Shown: piece by piece, positions 34,755 to 42,849 of the stretch
How positions within the stretch are numbered: position 1 is the stretch's first letter
How the letters are laid out: every line of letters starts with the position of its first letter
From: an uncultured Reyranella sp.
GTDB taxonomy: Bacteria; Pseudomonadota; Alphaproteobacteria; Reyranellales; Reyranellaceae
DNA: 64,000 nt
Assembly (NCBI GenBank): GCA_937915145.1
Contig: CALDNT010000037.1
Span: forward strand, 62,001 to 126,000
Reading direction: 5' to 3'
Position numbers and translations under genes: made by a program
Notes under the pieces: model-generated
Database searches by the model: none
The model's input: the letters and a program-made list of their open reading frames with translations, nothing else
Told to the model about the DNA's origin: nothing

Positions 34755-36152
34755 ATGCAAGACCAGGCCATCACGCCGTACGCGCCGCGCCACAGCATCG
34801 CCGACTACCGCAAGGCAGCCGACGACTGCTTCGCCAAGTTCAGTTTCCTCTATCGCTGGTCGGGCAACTTCTGGCGGCTCGGGCATTCCTTCGATACCGC
34901 CATCGACTACCTGGCTGAAAAGGGTCAACCCAGCCCCGCGATCGCGTTCGCCAGGGACGTGCTGAACGCCTTCGAGGACACGCGCGGGCACTGGTACGAC
35001 GACTACGGATGGTGGGGCCTCGCCGCCTCCCGGGCCATGGCGCGCGCGCCCCTGTTCGGCACGGACCTCACCGGCAAGTTTCAGTTCGTCCGCGACAAGT
35101 GCTGGGCCTTCATGGACAAGGGCGACGTCGGCGACATGGCGATCGAGTGCTGCAAGGCCCAGCACCCCTCGAACGGCGTCACCATGGCCGGGGCGCCCAA
35201 CGTGTTCGAGCAGGCCCGCAAGGTTCCAAACGGCGACCCCGGAAAGCTCTACGACCTCCTCGCGCCGCGATTCCCGGGCGGGGTGTGGAACTGCGACTGG
35301 AGCTACACGATCAACAGCTACAATATCCCACAGATGAAATGGGCAGAGCCCTGCTTCTGCCTACCCATCTACGACCTGAGCAATCCGAACCGCCAATGGG
35401 CGAAGGATGGGCTCGGCGGCTTCCAGAACACGGTGACCAACGCCCTCTACTACAATCTCGCCGCACGGGTGGGGGCGGCGGCGGAAGCCAAGCGGGCGTA
35501 CGGTTTCTTCGACGCCTGGATCAAGGCCAGCGACGGGCCCGACGACGACGGCCTCATCCATTCCTGGAAGAACAACGACGGCCATGTCGTCGGCTTCATC
35601 CGCGAACGGGTGCCCGCCTACAAGAGTCCGAAAGAAAATGTGTGGGCCTACCGGCCGAAGCTGGCCTGGGCCGGTGACCAAGGCCTCGTCGTCGCGGCCT
35701 TCGCTGATTACCTGCAGGCCAACCCCAACGACAACGACCTGAGAAACCTGCTGCAGATTCGCACCGCCGCCCTGCTGCGCGGTGCGCTCTACTACATCGC
35801 CGCCAAACGCAAGGACGGGACCGGCGCGCTGGTGCCCGGCGGCCGACTCAGGGACTGGTGGGATCCGAACAATCCCAACGCGCCCGGCGGCGATCCCAGC
35901 AACTATCACACCGGCAGCGGCGTCTTCTGGCGTAGCGTCAAATATGCCTACGATGTGGACGGCGGCTTCAAGCTGCTGATCCCGGCAATCGCGGGCTTCA
36001 AGGACTTCCTCGCCTTCAATGCCGATGCCGCCTGCGATTCCGCCGGCCAGAGCCTGCCGGAGCATGTCCGGAGCCCGGACGAGGCGCTGATCGCCGTCAC
36101 CAACGACCTCGCGACCCTGATGGCGGGCATCCGCATCCTGGGCGGCTCCTGA
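34755..36152 (+). CDS. Six-hairpin glycosidase-like protein, GH76-like
   Basis: A 465-residue protein. The segment GHWYDDYGWWGLAASRAM (near residues 80-97) carries the adjacent aspartates of GH76 endo-alpha-1,6-mannanases. Further GH76-like features are TNALYYNLAARVG near 230 and periodic aromatic helices expected of an (alpha/alpha)6 barrel. No signal peptide is present, which is unusual for a GH76 enzyme and points to a cytoplasmic or different role. GGGGAG precedes ATG 34755. Family membership is by motif only. Confidence 0.55.
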   Translation: MQDQAITPYAPRHSIADYRKAADDCFAKFSFLYRWSGNFWRLGHSFDTAIDYLAEKGQPSPAIAFARDVLNAFEDTRGHWYDDYGWWGLAASRAMARAPLFGTDLTGKFQFVRDKCWAFMDKGDVGDMAIECCKAQHPSNGVTMAGAPNVFEQARKVPNGDPGKLYDLLAPRFPGGVWNCDWSYTINSYNIPQMKWAEPCFCLPIYDLSNPNRQWAKDGLGGFQNTVTNALYYNLAARVGAAAEAKRAYGFFDAWIKASDGPDDDGLIHSWKNNDGHVVGFIRERVPAYKSPKENVWAYRPKLAWAGDQGLVVAAFADYLQANPNDNDLRNLLQIRTAALLRGALYYIAAKRKDGTGALVPGGRLRDWWDPNNPNAPGGDPSNYHTGSGVFWRSVKYAYDVDGGFKLLIPAIAGFKDFLAFNADAACDSAGQSLPEHVRSPDEALIAVTNDLATLMAGIRILGGS

Positions 36153-36177
36153 GTGCAGGAGGACAAAGACGGCCCGG

Positions 36178-36735
36178 CTATCCGGCGAGGCTCAGGGAAT
36201 CCATGAACAAGGCGATGGCCGGATCCTGGCGCGCGCCGGCGGGCGCGTGCGCCACCTGGACATAGAGCGCCTTGGGCGAGAAATAGACACGCGCGCTCAG
36301 CACGCCACGGCCCTGCTCGACGCCGAGGACGAAGCGGCGGCCGGGGACCGCGCCAAGCTGGATCGGCCCCTGCTCGAGCACGGTGGCACCAGGCCAGCTC
36401 TTCTCCATGCCGCCCTGGATGGCGACAAGGCGCTTCGCCAGCTCGGCCGGCGGCGCCGGCAGGTGCGCTTCGTTGCCGACGAAGTCGGTGACCATGAAAT
36501 CGAGCAACACCCTGTCGGCGAAGGTGAAGGTGTATTGCCGCAAGGTGCCGCCGTCCGGCCGCGGGTTGGCCAGGAAGCGGTAGCCCTTCGGCATCCGCAG
36601 CCGGTAGAGCCCGCCCGGGCCGACGATGTCTTCCCACGCCGGAGCCGGCGCCTGTGCCCGGGCCTGCGGGATGCCCCTTCCCGGCAGCAACGCGGCACCC
36701 GCCGCCGCCGTTGCAACGAAAACCCGGCGTCGCAT
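36178..36735 (-). CDS. Exported hypothetical protein
   Basis: A 185-residue protein with an N-terminal MRRRVFVATAAAGAALLPG leader and an AxA-like site near ARAQ (residue 28), so probably secreted to the periplasm. The rest is one domain starting EDIVGPGGLYRLRMPKGYRF and containing FADRVLLDFMVTDF; no family recognised. ATG 36735 follows GGAGG; a GTG at 36747 is less likely because it overlaps that ribosome site. Convergent with the GH76-like gene 25 nt away. Confidence 0.75.
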   Translation of the reverse strand: MRRRVFVATAAAGAALLPGRGIPQARAQAPAPAWEDIVGPGGLYRLRMPKGYRFLANPRPDGGTLRQYTFTFADRVLLDFMVTDFVGNEAHLPAPPAELAKRLVAIQGGMEKSWPGATVLEQGPIQLGAVPGRRFVLGVEQGRGVLSARVYFSPKALYVQVAHAPAGARQDPAIALFMDSLSLAG

Positions 36736-36824
36736 GAAACCCTCCACCGATCGTTATTGCGCCACAAGTGCAATTATCAAATCGATCCGTCGAAATATCC
36801 AGAGGTTTTGCGCTGAGTCGATAT

Positions 36825-36897
36825 TTGACATTTCAGCAGGTCCTGGACTATGTTCATGTCAGGCTGGCGCTTGGAATGCGCCGGCCTTTTTCGTTTC
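36825..36897 (+). promoter_or_regulatory. Sigma-70-like promoter running into an intrinsic terminator, no gene between
   Basis: TTGACA (36825-36830) and CTATGT (36848-36853) are separated by 17 bp, a good housekeeping promoter. The hairpin GGCTGGCGC / GCGCCGGCC (36863-36885, one U-G wobble, 7-nt loop) is followed by TTTTTCGTTT. The two are only ~10 bp apart, so a transcript from this promoter would be about 35-40 nt and would consist mostly of the hairpin. Alternatively the hairpin ends a longer RNA begun upstream. No reading frame fits. Confidence 0.45.
36863..36897 (+). terminator. Intrinsic terminator in gene-free gap
   Basis: A nine-pair stem with one U-G wobble, a loop of TTGGAAT, and a run of five T then CGTTT. 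It terminates plus-strand transcription, but no plus-strand coding gene ends here; the nearest (GH76-like) stops 710 bp upstream with a minus-strand gene in between. This implies a non-coding plus-strand transcript. Confidence 0.6.
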
Positions 36898-37124
36898 CGG
36901 AAGACCTGCCCGCGGCCACCCGCATCTCCCACGCTCCCGATGGAGCGCCCCACCCGTCGTCATTTTCTCGGACACCGATGAGCCGAAGTCGCCGGGGCCG
37001 GCGGCACAGCCGATCGCGGGGCGATTCGCCTGCTGGATCAACGGCCTGACCAGGATTTTTGGCACAGCGGAATGGACAACGCGTGGCACAACGAGCTGTG
37101 CCAAAAACCGGCATCCCGGAGTGG
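36898..37124. other. Gene-free stretch with a 13-bp inverted repeat
   Basis: The gap between the exported hypothetical gene and the nitroreductase (36736-37124, 389 bp) has no convincing gene. Besides the promoter/terminator pair, it holds TTTTTGGCACAGC (37056-37068) and its exact inverse GCTGTGCCAAAAA (37095-37107), spaced by 26 nt. A third GGCACA (37085-37090) can pair alternatively with TGTGCC. Because A and T tracts are both inside the arms this is not a standard terminator; it could be an operator or the ends of a short vanished element. Confidence 0.4.
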
Positions 37125-37754
37125 CTAGACGCCGGCGTAAGGCTCGCCCCAGCGGTCCTGGTAGACGATCTCCTTGAGCGGGCCGCGGCCGACCGGGCCG
37201 AACTTGCCCATCGGCCAGCCGACCGGAAGGATGGCGTAGGAGTGGACGCCGGCCGGCAGGCCGAGCGCGGCATCGGCTTCCTTCTCATGCAGCATGTGCC
37301 GGGTGGTGAGCGTGGTGCCGAGGCCCAGCGCGCGGATCGCCAGCACCATGTTCTGCACCGCCGGATAGATCGAGGCGCCGGCCATGCGGTTGGGGGTCGG
37401 GCCGTCCTCGAGGCAGGCCACGATCCACACCGGCGCCTCGGCGTAGTGGTCGGTGAGATATTCCACCGCGGCCACCTGGCGGAGGTAGCGTTCCTTCGTC
37501 ACGCCCGGCGGCGGTTCACCGGTGCGGTAGCGCGGGCCGATCACCTCGTCGAACGCCTTCTTGTACCAGACCGAGACCGCGTCCTTGATCTTGCGGTCCT
37601 TGATCACCAGGAAGCGCCACTTCTGGGTGTTGCCGCCGTTGGGCGCGCAGGCCCCGGCGCGCAGGATCCTGGCGATCAATTCATCCGGCACCGGATCGGG
37701 CTTCAGCCGCCGCATGGCGCGGCAGTTCTCGATGGTCTCGAACAGATCGGGCAT
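37125..37754 (-). CDS. Nitroreductase family protein
   Basis: A 209-residue FMN-binding nitroreductase. The FMN-contacting N-terminus reads ENCRAMRRLKPDPVPDELI (RxxRRxKPDP type), followed by GACAPNGGNTQKWRFLV, and a late GLGTTLTTRH segment. Length is normal for the family. AGGAG precedes ATG 37754. It is followed in the same direction, after a 23-bp gap upstream, by a VOC protein gene, so the two may be co-transcribed (VOC first). Substrate unknown. Confidence 0.88.
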   Translation of the reverse strand: MPDLFETIENCRAMRRLKPDPVPDELIARILRAGACAPNGGNTQKWRFLVIKDRKIKDAVSVWYKKAFDEVIGPRYRTGEPPPGVTKERYLRQVAAVEYLTDHYAEAPVWIVACLEDGPTPNRMAGASIYPAVQNMVLAIRALGLGTTLTTRHMLHEKEADAALGLPAGVHSYAILPVGWPMGKFGPVGRGPLKEIVYQDRWGEPYAGV

Positions 37755-37777
37755 TGGTCGTTGCTCCTGGCTTGGAT

Positions 37778-38713
37778 TTACGAGGCGCGGCGGCGGGTGA
37801 CTTCCTCGAAGCGGCGTTCGCGGGCGGCGCGGCGCGGATCGTCCATCTCGGCCAGCGCTGCCTCGGGCACCCAGCCGTCGCGGCCCGGGACATAGGCGCG
37901 GTTGGTCTGGCGCGGGTTGCGGTTCAGCAGCGGCCTGGCGTGCAGCGGGTGGCGCAGGCTGCGGACCTCGTGCTCGATCTGGAACAGCTTGCGGCCGGAC
38001 TTGGGATCGACGATGTGCTCGAAGCGGTACTGGTGCTGGTTGCTTTCCTCGGTGACGAGGTCGCGCTCGGCCAGCCTGCTGTGCGGGCCGGAGAAATTGG
38101 CGACATAGACTTGGATGTGATGGCCGTCGTAGGCCGGCGCCGGCCGCGCGGTCTCACGGAAGACCAGTTCCTGGTCCATGCCGGCGGCGACGTGGGCGGC
38201 CTTGTCCTCGACCGTGGCGCGGGTGGCGAAGACCTTGTCGTAGAAGCCGGCGACGCCCTTGGCGGCACCGACCGGCACGTCGAACTCGACATAGGCCATG
38301 CCCAGCGTCATGCCGCCGAAGCGCGGCGCCGGATCGTGGCAGAGAATGGTGTTGCCCCACGGGCAGGTGGTGGCGACATGGTCTTCATGCTCGACGAAAT
38401 CGAAGCGCGTGCCGGCCAGCGCCTTGCGCATATTGCCCAGCCGCACCAGCAGCGCTTCGCGGTCGGGCAGCACCAGCCCGACGCGGCCGCGCAGCAGCTG
38501 CGCGGTGGTGCCGGTCGGCAGGTGGAACTGGCTGCGCCCGACGTTGATCCACATGTTGTCGACGCTGGTCATCATGTAGGGGTCGCGCGTGAGGCCAAGG
38601 CCGCTGACGTAGAACAGCGTCGCCAGCCCCTGGTCGGCGACCCGGAGATTGACGTGCTCGAGCTCGACGATGTTGCCGATGTCCTCGGCGCTGCGGTCGT
38701 ACTGGTTGGTCAT
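37778..38713 (-). CDS. VOC family protein (glyoxalase/extradiol-dioxygenase fold)
   Basis: A 311-residue protein with at least two beta-alpha-beta-beta-beta modules. The first begins ELEHVNLRVADQG near residue 18, the second near GMAYVEFDVPVG (residue 140), and QIEHEVRSLRHP near 255 provides a further His/Glu. These are plausible metal ligands but were not aligned. GGAGG precedes ATG 38713. Upstream of the nitroreductase gene on the same strand. Function not assignable more precisely. Confidence 0.78.
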   Translation of the reverse strand: MTNQYDRSAEDIGNIVELEHVNLRVADQGLATLFYVSGLGLTRDPYMMTSVDNMWINVGRSQFHLPTGTTAQLLRGRVGLVLPDREALLVRLGNMRKALAGTRFDFVEHEDHVATTCPWGNTILCHDPAPRFGGMTLGMAYVEFDVPVGAAKGVAGFYDKVFATRATVEDKAAHVAAGMDQELVFRETARPAPAYDGHHIQVYVANFSGPHSRLAERDLVTEESNQHQYRFEHIVDPKSGRKLFQIEHEVRSLRHPLHARPLLNRNPRQTNRAYVPGRDGWVPEAALAEMDDPRRAARERRFEEVTRRRAS

Positions 38714-38775
38714 CGTTCGCCTCCGATGGAGAAAGTTGCCGTGTTGCAGCAGGGGTTTGCGTCAATGGGCCTGCA

Positions 38776-39594
38776 TCAGTGGGCCAGCAGCAGCGGTACC
38801 GGACAGGATGAAATCACCTTGGCGGTGGCGCCGCCGAGACCGAGGAAAGTCGACATCCCGCCATGGCCATAGGCGCCCATGACCAGCAGGTCGGCGCCCT
38901 TGGCCCGGGTGTAGTCGAGCAGCGCGCGACCGCGGGCACGGCCGGAGACGGCGCCGGGATCGATGGTCTCGACCGTGGCGGCGACGCCATGGCGGTCCAG
39001 CGTGCGCAGGAGATGGGGTGTCCCGACATCGTCCGGCGCGGCGCCGGCCACGACGATCGTGACCTTGCGGGCCTTTTCGAGAAACGGCAGGGCGAAGCCT
39101 GCGGCCCGCGCTGCCGGGGCGCTGCCGTTCCAGGCCACGACCACGGACGTCATCGGCGCGGGGTCGGGATTGGGCGGGGCGATCATCAGCGGGCAGACGC
39201 AATCGTGGAGGGCGGTGTGCACCGTCGCCGGTGCGATGTTCTCGGCGTCGGCGCCGGGCCGGCCGAGCAGGAGGAGGTCGGCGTAACGCGCCATCGCCAC
39301 GAGCTGGTCGCGCGTGACGCCGCGGCCGCCGGCGAAGGTGGTGCCGGTGAGCGGCGCGATCAGTTCCCAATAGGCGCGCTCGGACTCGCGCGCGCGCGCC
39401 TTCTGCCGGTCGTCGGTCTGGCGCTTGAGGAACGGCATGGCCTGGGCCGCGATGTCGGCATCGCCGGGCCGGGATTCGGAGAAATGAATGGCATCGACGG
39501 TGCCGCGGAACATGGAGGCGATCCGGGCGGCGAGACCGAACGACATTGCCGCTTCCGGCCCGCCTTCGGAAATCGCAAGAATGGACTTGAACAT
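38776..39594 (-). CDS. Universal stress protein with tandem USP domains
   Basis: A 272-residue protein with two USP domains. The N-terminal one (FKSILAISEGG start) lacks a clear ATP-binding loop. The C-terminal one (starting VVVAWNGS near residue 150) ends with LLVMGAYGHGGMSTFLGLGGAT, close to the GxxGxxxxxxxxxG(S/T) ATP motif, and then VISSCPVPLLLAH. This N-degenerate, C-intact arrangement is common for double USPs. Cytoplasmic; regulatory role under stress by homology. Confidence 0.88.
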   Translation of the reverse strand: MFKSILAISEGGPEAAMSFGLAARIASMFRGTVDAIHFSESRPGDADIAAQAMPFLKRQTDDRQKARARESERAYWELIAPLTGTTFAGGRGVTRDQLVAMARYADLLLLGRPGADAENIAPATVHTALHDCVCPLMIAPPNPDPAPMTSVVVAWNGSAPAARAAGFALPFLEKARKVTIVVAGAAPDDVGTPHLLRTLDRHGVAATVETIDPGAVSGRARGRALLDYTRAKGADLLVMGAYGHGGMSTFLGLGGATAKVISSCPVPLLLAH

Positions 39595-39621
39595 CGCCAG
39601 GCTTCTCTCCGCCGATCCGGC

Positions 39622-39870
39622 CTATCGCAACGACTGCCGGTCGCGGCGCCACGCGCCCCAGGTCCGGGTGGCGATGAAGATCCCGGTGGACGCCGCCACG
39701 AAATAGTTCAGCAAGATATAGGGCAGGCTGAATTCGCCAAGGCTGTAGAAGCGGCGATCCAGCTCGACAAGCCACACGGCACCGAGACTGGCGAGAAACA
39801 ACACCCGGACCCAGCGCGGGCTGGTCGCCTCGATCATGCGGCAAAACCGCCGGACGTCATCGAACTTCAT
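39622..39870 (-). CDS. Small membrane protein, 82 residues
   Basis: A short gene hidden inside a much longer meaningless frame antisense to the enolase-superfamily gene. ATG 39870 has GGGGAG six bases upstream. The product has two hydrophobic segments (WVRVLFLASLGAVWLVEL and LPYILLNYFVAASTGIFIATRT) and a basic C-terminus, so probably an inner-membrane protein with both ends inside. It lies 27 nt upstream of the universal stress protein gene, likely the same transcript. No family recognised. Confidence 0.6.
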   Translation of the reverse strand: MKFDDVRRFCRMIEATSPRWVRVLFLASLGAVWLVELDRRFYSLGEFSLPYILLNYFVAASTGIFIATRTWGAWRRDRQSLR

Positions 39871-39909
39871 CGTCACTCCCCGCCCATCGTGGCGGCCGCA
39901 GTCTACGTC

Positions 39910-39948
39910 CCCCGCGGCCGGGTCGGCCAGAAATCTTCGGCCGCGGGG
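39910..39948. promoter_or_regulatory. 11-bp inverted repeat in divergent promoter region
   Basis: CCCCGCGGCCG (39910-39920) is repeated inverted as CGGCCGCGGGG (39938-39948), with a 17-nt spacer. It sits between the divergent small-membrane-protein gene and the enolase-superfamily gene. Perfect arms this long in a 141-bp intergenic region suggest an operator or an RNA hairpin; no T-tract follows, so it is not an obvious terminator. Confidence 0.4.
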
Positions 39949-40011
39949 CAAGGTTGTCCCGGGTGCAGCGATGCTCCAGTCTGGACCGCAACAATACCAT
40001 CGGGGGAAACG

Positions 40012-41193
40012 ATGAAAGTCCAGGCCTACGAGGTTTTTCAGTGCGACGCGGGATGGCGCAGCTTCTCGTTTCTCAAGCTCGTGACCGACTCCGGTCCCGT
40101 CGGCTGGTCGGAATACAACGAAAGCTTCGGCAGTCCCGGTCTTTCCGCCGTGATCGAGGCGTTGATGCCGAATGTGATCGGCATGGACCCGATGGACCTC
40201 GAGCTGGTCAATGCCGTGCTGGCGACCAAGTCGACCCAGTCGCGCGGCGGGCTCGTGCGCCAGGCGATCGCGGCGATCGAGAACGCGCTGCTCGACATCA
40301 AGGGCAAGGCGCTGGGAGTGCCGGTCTATCAGCTGTTCGGCGGCAAGCTGCGCGATCGTATCCCGGTCTACTGGTCGCACTGCGGCTCCTACCGCATGCG
40401 CAATGCCGAGCTGGTCGGCACGCCGCCGGTGCGGACCTACGACGACATGACCAAGGTCGGCGCCGAAGTGAAGGCGCGCGGCTTCTCGGCCCTGAAGACC
40501 AACATCGCCATCGAGACCGACGGGCTGATCAGCGCCTACCGGCCGGGCTTCGTCGTCGGTCGCGGCTTTCCCGAGCGCAACTGGGACGCCTACATCGCCC
40601 GCAGCGCCGCCAAAACCGTGGAGGCCTTCCGCAAGGGCTGCGGGCCCGATGTCGGCATCATGCTCGACCTCAATTTCCATTTCCGCACCGAAGGTTTCAG
40701 GCGCATCGCCGAGGCCGTCGGGCCGACCGGGCTCACCTGGCTCGAACTCGACGCGCACGATCCCAAATCCATCGCGCTGATCCGTCGCGACTCGCCCTGC
40801 CCGATCGCCTCGGGCGAAACCCTGCTGGAACGCCGCGATTTTCGGCCTTATTTCGAGAACTACTCGTTCGATACCGCCATCGTCGACGTGATCTGGAACG
40901 GCTTCTACGAGTCGCTGAAGATCGCGGCGATGGCGGAGGTCTACGAGGTGAACGTAGCGCCGCACAATTTCTACGGTCATCTTGCCAGCGCCATCAGCGC
41001 GCACTTCTGCGCCGCCGTGCCCAACTTCCGCATCATGGAGATCGACATCGACAGCGTGACCTGGCGCGACGACTTCGTGAAAACCCCGCCGGTCATCGAG
41101 AACGGCGACTTCATCCTGCCGACCGGCCCTGGCTGGGGCATCGAAGTGAACGAGGCAGGGCTGCGGGCACACCCGGTCAAGTCGAGCCGGTAG
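40012..41193 (+). CDS. Mandelate racemase/muconate lactonizing enzyme family protein
   Basis: A 393-residue enolase-superfamily member. The capping N-terminal domain is followed by a barrel with ALKTNIAIETDG (Lys segment near 160), the first metal Asp in IMLDLNFHF near 221, Glu in TWLELD, Glu in ASGETL near 270 and a late APHNFYG loop (His near 325). This His plus the KTN lysine fit an acid-sugar dehydratase rather than a racemase, but the substrate cannot be named. CGGGGG precedes ATG 40012. Confidence 0.85.
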   Translation: MKVQAYEVFQCDAGWRSFSFLKLVTDSGPVGWSEYNESFGSPGLSAVIEALMPNVIGMDPMDLELVNAVLATKSTQSRGGLVRQAIAAIENALLDIKGKALGVPVYQLFGGKLRDRIPVYWSHCGSYRMRNAELVGTPPVRTYDDMTKVGAEVKARGFSALKTNIAIETDGLISAYRPGFVVGRGFPERNWDAYIARSAAKTVEAFRKGCGPDVGIMLDLNFHFRTEGFRRIAEAVGPTGLTWLELDAHDPKSIALIRRDSPCPIASGETLLERRDFRPYFENYSFDTAIVDVIWNGFYESLKIAAMAEVYEVNVAPHNFYGHLASAISAHFCAAVPNFRIMEIDIDSVTWRDDFVKTPPVIENGDFILPTGPGWGIEVNEAGLRAHPVKSSR

Positions 41194-41246
41194 GCGAACG
41201 GGACGGCCGTGGTCGTGACCCCGCGCGCCGTCGCGCCCTTCGCCTA
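41191..41246. terminator. Possible bidirectional hairpin between convergent genes
   Basis: TAGGCGAA (41191-41198) and TTCGCCTA (41239-41246) are exact inverses, and further near-complementary GC-rich bases lie inside. The stop codons of both convergent genes lie within the arms. A long GC-rich hairpin here may end both transcripts, although no T-tract is present. Confidence 0.35.
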
Positions 41247-42809
41247 CCAGACCCCGAAGAAGATTCCGTGTTTCTTGTGGGTGGCGGTGCGGGCCTCGAC
41301 GTAGGCGTCGTCGACCGTGACCCGCGTCTTGCGCGCCTTCAGCCAGCCATCGAGGCGGCCTTCCATCTCGCGACGGATGTGGGCGTAGGACTCGTTGGCG
41401 CCAAGGTCGCTCCGCTCCTGCGGATCGTTGGCGAGGTCGAACAGCATCGGCCTGAAATCCTGCCACCACACGTATTTCCAGCGGTCGGTGCGAACCATGA
41501 TGGCGCGGCAATCGCGGGGGCCGCGCTTCAGGATCAACCGCGCCTCGCGGAAGGAATAGTCGAGTTCGGAGAACACGGCGTCGCGCCAGGCCTCCACCTT
41601 GCCGCCACGCAGCAGAGGCAGCAGCGAACGGCCTTCGACGAGGTGCTCGTGGGCCGGCAAACCGAGCGCGGCCAGTACCGTCGGCACGACATCGATTGCC
41701 TCGACGAATCGACTGTCGACGGTGCCGCGTGAAGCGTCGGCAGCAGGATCCGGATCGTAGACGATGAAGGGCACGCGCAGCGCCTCCTCGTAGAACATCT
41801 CCTTTTCGCCCAGCCAGTGATCGCCGAGGAAATCGCCGTGGTCGGCGGTGAAGACGATCAGCGTGTCATCGAAGCGGCCGGCCTTCTTCAGGTGATCGAA
41901 CAGGCGGCCCAGCCAGTCGTCGATCTGGCGGATCAGGCCCATGTAGGTCGGCATGACCGTCGCCCGCGCGTCGGGGCGGCCGAACGACACCGATTCTTCG
42001 TGCTGGCGGTAGGCCGCAAGTACCGGATGCTGCCCCTCAAGTTCGGACTTGTCGCGGTTGAGCGGCAGGCAGTCCTTGGCACCGTACATGTTGTGATAGG
42101 GCGCCGGCGCCATGTAGGGCCAATGCGGCTTCACATAGCTGAGATGGAGGAACCACGGCTTGTCGTCCATGCCGTCGATGAAGCGCATGGCCTCGCGAGT
42201 CATATAGGCAGTTTCCGAATGCTCCTCGGCGACGCGCGCCGGCAGCCCGGCGTTGCGCATGTGCCAGCCGGAGGCCTTCTCGCCGTCCGGACCGGTGGCA
42301 GCGATCACATAGTCGCTCCAGGGATCGTCGGAATTGTAGCCCTGGCTGCGCAGGTAGGCGGCGTAGCCGCTCTCGTCGCCGGGCGGTGAGTGGCCATCGT
42401 AGCGGTCGAGCTCCTCGAAGCGGCCGGCACGCATGAGAGCGGCAACGGCGGAACCGCCTTCGATGCCGTAGCGCTGGAGGCCGTCGAGATCCGGCAGCAC
42501 ATGGGTCTTGCCGGCCAGTGCCACGCGGATGCCGGCGGGCTGGAGATAGTCGCCGATGGTCTTTTCGCGCAAGGAGAGAGGCACGCGGTTCCAGGTGGCG
42601 CCGTGGCTGGTCATATAGCGGCCGGTGTAATAGCTCATGCGCGAGGGGCCGCAGACGCCGGACTGCACATAGGCACGCGAGAACAGCACTCCCTGCTTTG
42701 CCAACCCGTCGATTGCCGGAGTCCTGAGATGCGGATGGCCGGCGCATGACAGGTGATCGGCACGGAGCTGGTCACACATGATGAACAGAACATTCTTGAC
42801 CTTGGCCAC
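41244..42809 (-). CDS. Sulfatase family hydrolase
   Basis: A 521-residue alkaline-phosphatase-superfamily hydrolase. The sulfatase signature is intact at CGPSRMSYYTGR (Cys53, the residue converted to formylglycine). The N-terminal metal Asp is in IMCDQLRADH, and a second pair lies in TADHGDFLGDH (near 320). No signal peptide, so cytoplasmic. It starts at GTG 42809 with GAGGAGG upstream. Sulfate esters and phosphonate monoesters are both possible substrates for CxPSR enzymes of this size. No formylglycine-generating enzyme gene is in the window. Confidence 0.9.
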   Translation of the reverse strand: MAKVKNVLFIMCDQLRADHLSCAGHPHLRTPAIDGLAKQGVLFSRAYVQSGVCGPSRMSYYTGRYMTSHGATWNRVPLSLREKTIGDYLQPAGIRVALAGKTHVLPDLDGLQRYGIEGGSAVAALMRAGRFEELDRYDGHSPPGDESGYAAYLRSQGYNSDDPWSDYVIAATGPDGEKASGWHMRNAGLPARVAEEHSETAYMTREAMRFIDGMDDKPWFLHLSYVKPHWPYMAPAPYHNMYGAKDCLPLNRDKSELEGQHPVLAAYRQHEESVSFGRPDARATVMPTYMGLIRQIDDWLGRLFDHLKKAGRFDDTLIVFTADHGDFLGDHWLGEKEMFYEEALRVPFIVYDPDPAADASRGTVDSRFVEAIDVVPTVLAALGLPAHEHLVEGRSLLPLLRGGKVEAWRDAVFSELDYSFREARLILKRGPRDCRAIMVRTDRWKYVWWQDFRPMLFDLANDPQERSDLGANESYAHIRREMEGRLDGWLKARKTRVTVDDAYVEARTATHKKHGIFFGVW

Positions 42810-42849
42810 GCGGCTTCCCTCCTCGGCTTCTTGGGCTTATCTAAAACCC

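Noticed and set aside
37056..37107. Rho-independent terminator for the nitroreductase gene
   Set aside because: The A and T tracts are inside the inverted arms, so no U-run follows the stem on either strand.
36859..37177. Several overlapping short frames in the gap before the nitroreductase
   Set aside because: No ribosome sites or conserved motifs; composition is that of random GC-rich sequence.
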